A DNA stretch of 5,693 nucleotides from Bryobacterales bacterium (lineage in GTDB: Bacteria; Acidobacteriota; Terriglobia; Bryobacterales; Bryobacteraceae). Location of the stretch: assembly GCA_003517725.1 (NCBI GenBank), contig DOZZ01000288.1:1-5693 (forward strand). Reading direction: 5' to 3'. Below are positions 1-5,693 of the stretch, one piece after another. The notes under the pieces were generated by a model. It was not told where the DNA came from. It saw nothing but the letters and a program-made list of their open reading frames with translations, and ran no database searches. Made by a program: the position numbers and the translations under genes. Position 1 is the stretch's first letter. Each line of letters opens with the position of its first letter.

Positions 1-1502
1 GACGGCGAGAACACGTGCGTCAAACTGGCCGAGACCGACTGCGACTGGTTCTTGCCGACCACCGGCGTAGGATACGGTACCTGGTTGGCATTGCGCCACC
101 AGAGACCGACCGGGAACAACTGCTGCTCTTTCTGCAGATTGTAGCGGACGAACAATTTGGTGTTGTCGCTGATAGAATAGTCCACACGGGTCATCCACTG
201 CCAGCTGTTTTGGTTAAAGTTCTCCTGCTGCACGTAGTTGTAACCACCCGTTGCGTTCGGGTCGGCGTTGGGAAGTGGCAGAAGGCTCATCATAGCCTGG
301 CCGCCCGGATCAATCTGGGAGGGCGGGATGATACCGCCAGGAAAAAGCGTAGAAGATGGCACCTGAGGAGTACCGCCGGAAGCCGTGATGTTGCCGAGCT
401 TGGCCAGCTCGGACGAGCTGAAGTCGCCGGTACGCATGCGCGCCGTGGGAACCGTAAGCGTCAACAGGCCAGTATCCAGCGTTTGATAGTAATATTCAAA
501 GCCGCTGAAGAAGAACAGCTTGTCGCGGTTCTTGTTGAAATTGGTGCCCGGAATCAGCACCGGGCCGCCGATGTTGCCGCCCGGGAAATAGTACTTGTTC
601 TCGGGGCGAGGCTTACCAAACTTGTTGTTCAGGGCATCGTTGGCGTTCATCACGTAGTTGCGGGCATAGAAATAGCCTTCCCCGTGGAAATCGTGCGAAC
701 CGCTCTTGGCGATGGTATTGATAACCGCCGGACCCTTGGCGTTTTCGGCGCTGAAGTTGGAGGTCAGCACCTTGAACTCCTGGATCATGTCGGTGTTGGG
801 GTTAACCGGGGTGGCGCAATTGCAACCAGGGTCGGAGACGTGAGCGCCGTCCGCCGTGATGTCGAGCGAGTTGTTGGGAAGGCCGTTAACCGCGTAGGCG
901 CCGTTGAGGGCGCTCTGGCTGCCTTTGTCGCCGTTGCCATTGATGCCGATCGTCTCACCGGTGAAGTTGGCGCGATTTTCGGTGCCCGTGCCCGAGATCG
1001 CGAAACCGGGCAGAATCTTGATAAATTCCGCGGCGCTGCGGCCGACTACCGAGAAATCCTGCAATTGCTTGGTGGTCAGAGTGGCCGATTTTTCGCCGGA
1101 ATCCACAGGCGTGATGCTGTCGACGGCAGCGGAAATTTGGACTTCGGTGCCGGCTGCGGCGACAGTCAGGACAACATCTACATTTTTCTTGTCGCCCCCA
1201 AGAAAGGCAACGCCGGTTTTTTCGACTTTGCCGAACCCAGGCGACTCGGCGAATACGGAATAGGTTCCGGCCGGCAGGGCCGCAATGGTGTAGTAGCCGT
1301 CGCCGTTGGTGACGGTGCGGCGGATATCGCCGCTCTGTTCATTTTTGACGGTGATGGCGGCGTTGGGAACGACTGCCTGTGACGTGTCGGTAACGGTGCC
1401 GGTGAGTGTGGCGGTGATGGTTTGCGCCGAAGAGGCGGGGACCAGCACTAAAATCGTGAGAGCCAGTGCAATCGCGTGGATTGCCAAGCGTAATTTGAAC
1501 AT
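1..1502 (-). CDS. Oar-like TonB-dependent receptor with N-terminal carboxypeptidase-regulatory domain (3' end off window)
   Basis: Outer-membrane receptor of the TonB-dependent family, in the Oar-like group that Acidobacteriota carry in many copies. The window holds the first 500 residues; the rest of the barrel lies beyond base 1. Residues 1-26 are a signal peptide (basic MFKLR start, hydrophobic core, cleavage near SSA|QT). Residues 28-113 form a carboxypeptidase-regulatory-like beta-sandwich (GTVTDTSQAVVPNA, then NGDGYYTIAALPAGTYSV). Residues about 130-265 are the plug (VNGLPNNSLDITADG, TDMIQEFKV). The barrel begins about residue 266 (GSHDFHGEGYFYARN, KLFFFSGFEYYYQ). The ATG at 1500-1502 is chosen because it gives the signal peptide directly; possible ribosome sites are AGAGG (1506-1510) and AGGAG (1515-1519). 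The ligand cannot be read from the sequence; in this family it is often a glycan, peptide or polymer fragment. The plug carries a CNC pair (residues 227-229). Family assignment is firm, substrate unknown. Confidence 0.93.
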   Translation of the reverse strand, partial: MFKLRLAIHAIALALTILVLVPASSAQTITATLTGTVTDTSQAVVPNAAITVKNEQSGDIRRTVTNGDGYYTIAALPAGTYSVFAESPGFGKVEKTGVAFLGGDKKNVDVVLTVAAAGTEVQISAAVDSITPVDSGEKSATLTTKQLQDFSVVGRSAAEFIKILPGFAISGTGTENRANFTGETIGINGNGDKGSQSALNGAYAVNGLPNNSLDITADGAHVSDPGCNCATPVNPNTDMIQEFKVLTSNFSAENAKGPAVINTIAKSGSHDFHGEGYFYARNYVMNANDALNNKFGKPRPENKYYFPGGNIGGPVLIPGTNFNKNRDKLFFFSGFEYYYQTLDTGLLTLTVPTARMRTGDFSSSELAKLGNITASGGTPQVPSSTLFPGGIIPPSQIDPGGQAMMSLLPLPNADPNATGGYNYVQQENFNQNSWQWMTRVDYSISDNTKLFVRYNLQKEQQLFPVGLWWRNANQVPYPTPVVGKNQSQSVSASLTHVFSP

Positions 1503-1534
1503 AAACCTCTGGAGCTCCTGTCGAACGTAGACCC

Positions 1535-1548
1535 TAGCCGTTAGGCTA
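1535..1548 (-). promoter_or_regulatory. Short inverted repeat in the receptor leader
   Basis: TAGCC (1535-1539) and GGCTA (1544-1548) are perfect complements around a 4-base loop. If the promoter candidate at 1557-1585 is right, this lies at the extreme 5' end of the receptor mRNA, where a small hairpin could stabilise the transcript, or it could be an operator half-site pair. The stem is short and no T-run follows, so it is not a terminator. Confidence 0.25.
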
Positions 1549-1556
1549 ATAGGAAA

Positions 1557-1585
1557 AGATTACGTGAGTTTGCATGAGTTTGCAA
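1557..1585 (-). promoter_or_regulatory. Candidate sigma70-type promoter for the TonB receptor gene
   Basis: Read on the minus strand, TTGCAA (1580-1585) is followed by a 17-bp spacer and TAATCT (1557-1562). This is a reasonable -35/-10 pair with ideal spacing. Transcription would start near 1550, giving a leader of about 48 bases before the receptor ATG at 1502. The spacer and -35 box lie within a 10-bp tandem repeat. Matched by eye only. Confidence 0.45.
1565..1584. repeat. Perfect 10-bp tandem duplication in the divergent promoter region
   Basis: TGAGTTTGCA occurs at 1565-1574 and again immediately at 1575-1584 with no mismatch. The repeat covers the spacer and most of the -35 box of the receptor promoter candidate. 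A 10-bp period is close to one helical turn, so a regulator could bind both copies on the same DNA face. A chance slippage duplication is equally possible. Confidence 0.6.
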
Positions 1586-1610
1586 GCAGCGGACACCCCT
1601 CGTCACAACT

Positions 1611-1628
1611 TGTTACATACGCGTAACA
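1611..1628. promoter_or_regulatory. Inverted repeat, possible operator between the divergent genes
   Basis: TGTTAC (1611-1616) and GTAACA (1623-1628) are exact reverse complements separated by 6 bases, the shape of a dimeric-regulator operator. It lies about 40 bases upstream of the chosen GTG of the TPR gene. It overlaps a weak plus-strand promoter candidate, GTTACA (1612-1617), 17 bp, TAATAC (1635-1640). It is also about 25 bases upstream of the receptor -35 box, so one protein could control both directions. The regulator is unknown. Confidence 0.35.
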
Positions 1629-1666
1629 TCGAACTAATACTTGTTATCATTAGCTTGGAACCCGCC

Positions 1667-3298
1667 GTGCGCCAATTCAAACTTTTCGGGCTTTTCCTTT
1701 TGGCGGCGCTCGTTTTGAACCTTTTGGGGACGCTTTGTGGCCAGGAGCCGGACGGATACCGGCGAGCCGTAGAGCTGCAGCGGAGCGGAAATCTATCGGC
1801 GGCGATCGCGGCGTACCGGGATTTCCTGCTGCAAAATCCGGGGCGATTCGATGCCCGCTCGAACCTTGGCGCGGCCCTGTCGCAGCTGGGTCAGTACCAA
1901 GAGGCCATCAGCGAATACCAGAAGGCATTGGCCGGGGCGCCACCCGACGTTGCGCCGCGCCTGCGGCAGAACCTGGCCATCGCCTTTTACAAATCGGGGC
2001 GTCTGGAGGATGCCGCGCGAGAGCTGGAAGGGCTACGAGCAGGCAGCACGGCGGACATCAACATCGTCCTGCTGCTGGCCGATTCTTACTTACAATTAGG
2101 CCGCCCCCAGGATGCCGCGCGCGTGCTGCTGCCTTCGGCCGACGCGCACCGCGACGAGCTGGCTTTTGCCTATACCCTGGGCACCGCTTTGATCCGCAGC
2201 GGCCAGACCGAGCAGGGGCAGGCCTATGTCGATCGCATTCTGCGCGCCGGAGATTCGGCCGAGGCGCACCTGTTGCTGGGCAGCAGTATGTTTCAGGCCG
2301 GCGATTTTCCGGGCGCGGTGCGCGAGTTTCGGGCCGCGCTCGACCGCAACTCCGCTTTGCCCCAAATTCACGGCTTGTATGGCCGGGCTCTGCTGAACAC
2401 CGGCGATCCGGACCAGGCCACCTTGCAGTTTCAAGCCGAACTGCAGACCAATCCTAATGATTACGAGGCCAATTTCGGGCTAGGGGAGATTCGCAAGCAG
2501 CGGGCGCAATGGGCCGAGGCCGAAACCCTGCTGCGCAAGGCGACGCAGGTGCGGCCGGGCTCCGCCGATGCCGCGTATGCCTATGCCGACCTGCTGGTGA
2601 GCCGGCGCCAGGACGATGCCGCGCGCGCCGAACTGAAGCGCATACTGGGGCAGTGGCCGACACTGGCCAGCGCGCATGGCCTGCTGGCCGTGGTGCTGGC
2701 GCGCGCGGGGAACAATGCCGAGGCGGCTCGCGAGCGGCAGTTGGCGGCTAAATACACCGTGCCGATCGCCGCGCATGATAAGGATGGACCGGCGCCGGGT
2801 TCCCCTGCCCCGGATTTCGCGTTGCGCCAAGCTGGATCGGACGCCACCGTCAGCCTGAAATCGATGCTGGGGTCGCGGCCCGTGCTGCTGGTCTTCGGCA
2901 GCTATACCTGCCCCAATCTGCGGCAACAGGCGCCGGTCTTGAACCGGATGCACCAGCAGCTAGGCGGCCAGGTGCGGTTTCTGCAGGTGTATATTCGCGA
3001 GGCTCACGCCGAGAACTGGCAGAGCACCATTAATGAGCGCGAAGGAGTCCACTGGGGACAGCCGGCCGACGCGCCACAGAAAACCGAGCATGCACTGGCC
3101 TGTTCGCGTCTTTTGAAGTTTCATTTCCCGGCCGTGGTGGATAGCATGGACCACGCGGTCGAAGACGCCTATGCCGCGGCGCCTAGCCGTGTGTATCTGG
3201 TGAGTCCGGCCGGCAAAGTGTTGTTCCGGACCCGGCTCAGCGAGTTCGACTTCCATGCCGACGAATTGACCGCGGCCATTAAACAAGCCTTGCGCTGA
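1667..3298 (+). CDS. Exported TPR protein with C-terminal iodothyronine-deiodinase-like (thioredoxin-fold) domain
   Basis: A 543-residue protein from the GTG at 1667. This start puts a signal peptide first: basic VRQFK, hydrophobic residues 6-23, probable cleavage near LCG|QEP, hence a periplasmic or secreted product. The open frame extends upstream to an ATG at 1574, but that adds 31 residues ahead of the signal, and that ATG sits inside the tandem repeat. Residues about 30-365 are tandem TPR helices (YRRAVELQRSGNLSAAIAAY, ALSQLGQYQEAISEYQKAL and further units), a protein-binding scaffold. After a linker, SPAPDFAL (379-386) opens a thioredoxin-like domain to the end. VFGSYTCP (409-416), YIREAHAENW (442-451) and VVDSMDHAVEDAY (490-502) match iodothyronine deiodinases in order. 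Cys415 occupies the selenocysteine position (codon TGC). A redox or peroxiredoxin-like role is inferred; deiodination itself is not supported. It is divergent from the receptor gene. Only weak ribosome-site similarity (GGA at 1657-1659) precedes the GTG. Confidence 0.85.
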   Translation: MRQFKLFGLFLLAALVLNLLGTLCGQEPDGYRRAVELQRSGNLSAAIAAYRDFLLQNPGRFDARSNLGAALSQLGQYQEAISEYQKALAGAPPDVAPRLRQNLAIAFYKSGRLEDAARELEGLRAGSTADINIVLLLADSYLQLGRPQDAARVLLPSADAHRDELAFAYTLGTALIRSGQTEQGQAYVDRILRAGDSAEAHLLLGSSMFQAGDFPGAVREFRAALDRNSALPQIHGLYGRALLNTGDPDQATLQFQAELQTNPNDYEANFGLGEIRKQRAQWAEAETLLRKATQVRPGSADAAYAYADLLVSRRQDDAARAELKRILGQWPTLASAHGLLAVVLARAGNNAEAARERQLAAKYTVPIAAHDKDGPAPGSPAPDFALRQAGSDATVSLKSMLGSRPVLLVFGSYTCPNLRQQAPVLNRMHQQLGGQVRFLQVYIREAHAENWQSTINEREGVHWGQPADAPQKTEHALACSRLLKFHFPAVVDSMDHAVEDAYAAAPSRVYLVSPAGKVLFRTRLSEFDFHADELTAAIKQALR

Positions 3299-3346
3299 AT
3301 AAATAAACTCTGCGTTAGATGCACGACGACCGGCTCGACACAACGA

Positions 3347-3612
3347 GACTGATGCCGATTACGAGGCCAATCGGGCCTGGGCGAAATTCGCAAGCAGCGG
3401 GGGCAGTGGGCCGAGGCCGCATGCCGACCTGCCGGTGAGCCGTCGCCATGACGGTGCCGCGCGGGTGGCCGACACTGGCCAGCGCGCATGGCCTGATGGC
3501 CGTGGTGCTGGCGCGCGGGGGAACACCGCCGAGGCGGCTCGCGAGCGGCAGTTGGCGGCTAAATTTAATACGCCGATCGTTACGCATGATGGGGAGGGGA
3601 CCGCTCCCGACG
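3347..3612 (+). pseudogene. Decayed partial copy of a TPR/deiodinase-like gene
   Basis: This stretch aligns to about 2450-2790 of the preceding gene, its last TPR units and the linker. It begins GATTACGAGGCCAAT (3357-3371; same bases at 2459-2473) and is strongest at 3465-3564, nearly identical to 2654-2754 (for example GCGAGCGGCAGTTGGCGGCT in both). Compared with that gene it has a 1-base loss near 3371, a deletion of about 60 bases at 3418-3421, a net loss of 26 near 3462, and another 1-base loss near 3520. The reading frame is therefore broken several times. Translated piecewise it gives DYEAN, ADLPVSRRHDGAAR, WPTLASAHGLMAVVLAR and NTAEAARERQLAAKFNTPIVTHD. Signal peptide, early TPRs and redoxin domain are missing. 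The changed tail (FNTPIVTHDGEG against YTVPIAAHDKDG) suggests descent from a tandem paralogue rather than a fresh copy. A functional product is very unlikely. Confidence 0.8.
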
Positions 3613-3744
3613 TGTGCTACGATCTTAACGGCGCGAAACGCCATCCGGAAACCCTGGTTATATAGTAGGCTTGGCGATGGCTGGCCGTCAGCGTGGCCGA
3701 AACAGCAGAGTTCCCAGTCTAACTGGCGTTTGGCGTCGCCTGAC
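3613..3744. other. Gene-free stretch upstream of the epimerase gene
   Basis: With the pseudogene this makes a 446-base gap without an intact gene. I see only weak signals: a TATAGT -10-like hexamer at 3661-3666 without a convincing -35, and the inverted repeat CCAGT (3714-3718) / ACTGG (3722-3726), 18 bases before the ATG at 3745. No clear ribosome-binding site precedes that ATG. The first part may still be unrecognisable paralogue remnant. Confidence 0.4.
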
Positions 3745-4797
3745 ATGAGCGGCTGTCGGATCAGCGACGAACTCAAAATCGCAGGCATCCCGAGTGTGGC
3801 GCTTGAGAATTCGCATATTAGGGTCGTGGTGCTTGCGGGCAAGGGATCTGACATTTATGAATTTCGGCACAAGCCCAGCGGCATCGACTTGTTGTGGAAG
3901 ACGCCGTGGGGTGTGACGAACCCGCAGACCTACGTTCAGGATACGCCGGGGACCTCGCCGGCGTTCCTCGACCTTTATCCCGGTGGATGGCAGGAGTTGT
4001 TTCCAAACGCGGGAGGTAGTTGTACTTATAAGGGTGCTGCACTGGGTTTTCACGGCGAAGTCTGCAAAGTGCCCTGGGAGTACCGCATTACCGAAAGGAG
4101 CTCCAAGCGGGTATCGGTTAAGTTCTCCGTTCGCACGGTCCGGACTCCGTTCCTGCTTGAAAAGACCCTTGCCCTGGAAAAGGACAGCCCGACGCTAATC
4201 CTGGAGGAAACGGTAAGCAACCAAGGCGCGGAGCCCATGGATTTCATGTGGGGTCACCACCCGGCATTCGGCGCGCCTTTCTTGTCCGAGCACTGCCGGC
4301 TTTTTGTGCCGGCTAAGTCAGTCGAAGTGTCGCACGCTATACCCGGGCAGATCCTGACTCCTGAAGCGCGTTTCGAATCCTTCCCTGTTGTAAAGACAGC
4401 AGACGGCAGAGATTTTGACCTGTCACGCATGCGGCCGCCATGCGAAAGCATTGCTAGCTTGACCTACCTGACGATAACGGACGGCTGGTATTGCCTCGTC
4501 AACGAGCAGACACGGCTTGGCTTTGCCCTCCGCTGGGATGTGGAGGTCTTTCGATATGTCTGGTTGTGGGAGGAGTTTTGTGGAACTCGACAGTACCCGT
4601 GGTGGGGCCGCGGTTATGTCGTGGGTATCGAGCCACAGAGCAGCATCCCGGAGCTGGGATTGCGAGAGGCGATTGCTCGCGGAACACAATTGTGTTTGCA
4701 GCCAGGCGCCAAACTCTCTACCCGAATTTGCGCGTCGCTGTTTACCGCCCACGGGGAACCTAAAGGAGTTGATTGGGACGGCCGGGTAAGATACTGA
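3745..4797 (+). CDS. Aldose 1-epimerase-like protein (galactose-mutarotase fold)
   Basis: A 350-residue predicted cytoplasmic protein; no signal peptide. It resembles aldose 1-epimerases and their relatives, which interconvert alpha and beta sugar anomers or bind hexoses in the same beta-sandwich pocket. Visible family features are the early strand pattern (VALENSHIRVVVLAGKGSDI, residues 18-37), a first His in GFHGE (H103), the second in WGHHPAFG (H171/H172), and a C-terminal GIEPQS with Glu296. These fit the usual two-His, one-Glu catalytic set. Length is normal. The start is chosen at ATG 3745 because similarity to the family begins there (MSGCRISDELKIAG); a TTG at 3730 is an alternative, and neither has a clear ribosome site. 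The frame stays open back to 3448, but that extension is pseudogene sequence. The gene converges with the lactonase-like gene, 36 bases apart. The sugar is unknown; DUF4432-type members are an alternative family label. Confidence 0.85.
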   Translation: MSGCRISDELKIAGIPSVALENSHIRVVVLAGKGSDIYEFRHKPSGIDLLWKTPWGVTNPQTYVQDTPGTSPAFLDLYPGGWQELFPNAGGSCTYKGAALGFHGEVCKVPWEYRITERSSKRVSVKFSVRTVRTPFLLEKTLALEKDSPTLILEETVSNQGAEPMDFMWGHHPAFGAPFLSEHCRLFVPAKSVEVSHAIPGQILTPEARFESFPVVKTADGRDFDLSRMRPPCESIASLTYLTITDGWYCLVNEQTRLGFALRWDVEVFRYVWLWEEFCGTRQYPWWGRGYVVGIEPQSSIPELGLREAIARGTQLCLQPGAKLSTRICASLFTAHGEPKGVDWDGRVRY

Positions 4798-4833
4798 GAC
4801 GCGGTTTGATTCGGGGCTTGCAGGAGTCGCATT
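4798..4833. other. Short convergent intergenic gap, no terminator seen
   Basis: Thirty-six bases separate the stop of the epimerase gene (TGA 4795-4797) from the stop of the opposing lactonase-like gene (TAA, 4834-4836 on the minus strand). I find no GC-rich hairpin with a T-run in either direction, so termination is either Rho-dependent or uses overlap into the opposite gene. Confidence 0.5.
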
Positions 4834-5675
4834 TTAGATCTTCTGGTTGATCAGAGCTTGTCCTTTGATCCCAATCTTCACGCGGTTAATGTGCCAGCGG
4901 CCTAAATTCGCTACGTATAAATACTCGTGCTCGGGGCCGCCAAAAGCTATGTTCGTAGGCCGCGCCAGCGTTGTGCCATCGCGATCGTACGCAAGGAGCG
5001 TCACGGCCCGGTCGCAGGAGACCCTATAGATGTTGTCGGACGCATAGCAACTGACATAAAGATTGCCCAGAATATCGAAAGCCAGGCCGTCTGGAACTCT
5101 CTCGAGCCCTCGAGCGTAGACCTCACGATGACCCGCGGTCCCGTCTTTTCGGATTTCGACCTGAAGCACGTCATCGGTATGACTCTGGGCGATGAACAGG
5201 AATTGCTCGTCGGCGCTGAGAGCCAGTCCATTGGGGAATGGCTGAGGCCCTTCGAGGAACACTGCGCCTCGACCCTGGGCGTCGAACCGCACAATACAGC
5301 CGCTGGGTCGCGACCAGTCGCCAGAGTCCGACACGTACAGATTGCCGGTCGAGTCGAATACTCCGTAGTTCGGCAGCTTGAGTTTGTGATTGCCAGCTGA
5401 ATCCGCGAACAAACGGGATTTTCCGTCTTTCTGAACTCTCGTCACACATCCCAGCTTCGGATTACAGACGAATAGCTCATCTGTCGCCGAGAAGGCGAGG
5501 CCGAGGCAGAAGCCGCCAATGTTGGTGACCTCCTCGACGCACCCCTTTTCCGCAATTCGATAGATCTGGCCTAACTCGCCGCCGGCCCAGAGGACACCTT
5601 CTCGATCGAAGGCGATGTCTTCAGAGTGGTCGAGCCCGTCCGCGTAGGTTCAAACTGATCGATGGAAATTTTCAC
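4834..5675 (-). CDS. SMP-30/gluconolactonase-like beta-propeller protein, frameshifted near the N-terminus
   Basis: About 281 residues once one frameshift is bridged, normal for the SMP-30/gluconolactonase/LRE family of metal-dependent lactonases and related propellers. Repeated blade motifs appear in order: DIAFDREGVLWAGGELGQIY, GLAFSATDELFVCNP, YGVFDSTGNLYVSDSGDW, PNGLALSADEQFLFIAQS, PDGLAFDILGNLYVSCYAS, NIAFGGPEHEYLYVANLG. The Asn of PNG and the Asp of PDG match metal ligands of the family; the Glu of HSEDIAF may be the third. The main frame is open from 5649 down to 4834, but holds no ATG, GTG or TTG before a GTG at 5445, which would remove the first blades. Just upstream is an in-frame TGA (5650-5652). 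The other frame gives a GTG at 5673-5675 and VKISIDQFEP, which joins YADGLDHSED if one base, such as a C, is restored around 5644-5650. Either a sequence error or a recent mutation explains this. No signal peptide is seen. The gene could also begin beyond the right edge. Confidence 0.78.
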
Positions 5676-5693
5676 TCTTGTCCAAAACAGCTT

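Noticed and set aside
15..1382. Long plus-strand open frame of 455 codons across the receptor gene
   Set aside because: It is antisense to the TonB receptor. Its translation is rich in R, V and G with no recognisable domain, while the minus strand gives a signal peptide, regulatory domain, plug and barrel.
1727..1738. Lipoprotein box at the end of the TPR protein's signal peptide (LGTLCG)
   Set aside because: Leu at the position before Cys does not fit the lipobox rule, which wants Gly, Ala or Ser. Signal peptidase I cleavage is more likely, though the Cys leaves some doubt.
2909..2911. Possible selenocysteine codon in the deiodinase-like active site
   Set aside because: The codon is TGC, an ordinary cysteine. 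No in-frame TGA interrupts the gene and no selenocysteine element is needed.
2454..2953. Several minus-strand open frames across the TPR gene
   Set aside because: They are high-GC shadow frames, rich in Arg, Ala and Pro, overlapping a well-supported plus-strand gene.
3299..3346. Terminator after the TPR gene
   Set aside because: The stretch is A-rich just after the stop but has no stable hairpin followed by a T-run.
3630..3642. Small hairpin GGCG-CGAAA-CGCC upstream of the epimerase gene
   Set aside because: Four-base arms in GC-rich DNA are expected by chance, and no T-run or conserved context supports a role.
4834..5445. SMP-30-like gene starting at the internal GTG (5445), 203 residues
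   Set aside because: Conserved propeller sequence continues for 68 more codons upstream in the same frame, so this start would cut off the first blades.
5662..5693. Plus-strand ATG with a protein-like start (MEIFTLVQNS) at the right edge
   Set aside because: It has only ten codons in the window, no ribosome site, and lies opposite the likely N-terminus of the lactonase-like gene.

Overview
The window looks like part of an Acidobacteriota chromosome, most likely a soil lineage related to Bryobacterales/Solibacter. This is inferred from gene types, not from a marker gene. The evidence is an Oar-like TonB-dependent receptor with an N-terminal carboxypeptidase-regulatory domain, a secreted TPR protein ending in an iodothyronine-deiodinase-like thioredoxin fold, a high-GC TPR gene, and loosely packed genes with decayed paralogue remnants between them.

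Layout. (1) Bases 1-1502, minus strand: the first 500 residues of an outer-membrane TonB-dependent receptor. The signal peptide, regulatory domain, plug and start of the barrel are present, and the C-terminus lies beyond the left edge. (2) Bases 1503-1666: a divergent control region. It has a good minus-strand promoter candidate (TTGCAA, 17 bp, TAATCT) whose spacer and -35 box lie in a perfect 10-bp tandem duplication, a short hairpin in the receptor leader, and a 6-bp-arm inverted repeat on the other gene's side. (3) Bases 1667-3298, plus strand: a 543-residue exported TPR protein fused to a deiodinase/redoxin-like domain with Cys at the selenocysteine position. (4) Bases 3299-3744: no intact gene. 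From about 3347 to 3612 there is a frameshifted, internally deleted copy of the TPR-to-redoxin junction of the preceding gene. (5) Bases 3745-4797, plus strand: a 350-residue aldose-1-epimerase-like (galactose-mutarotase fold) protein. (6) Bases 4834-5675, minus strand: an SMP-30/gluconolactonase-like beta-propeller protein that converges on the epimerase gene and has an apparent single-base frameshift near its N-terminus.

How they may work together (inference): the receptor would bind or import a large ligand across the outer membrane, and the divergent TPR-redoxin protein would act in the periplasm and may share control with it. The epimerase-like and lactonase-like proteins both fit sugar or sugar-acid handling (anomer interconversion and lactone hydrolysis), but they are convergent, so they are not one operon. 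I saw no tRNA, rRNA, CRISPR array, insertion sequence or convincing intrinsic terminator. The window does not show a clear new defence or mobile system. The most unusual items are the TPR-deiodinase architecture, the decayed partial copy behind it, and the broken start of the lactonase-like gene.
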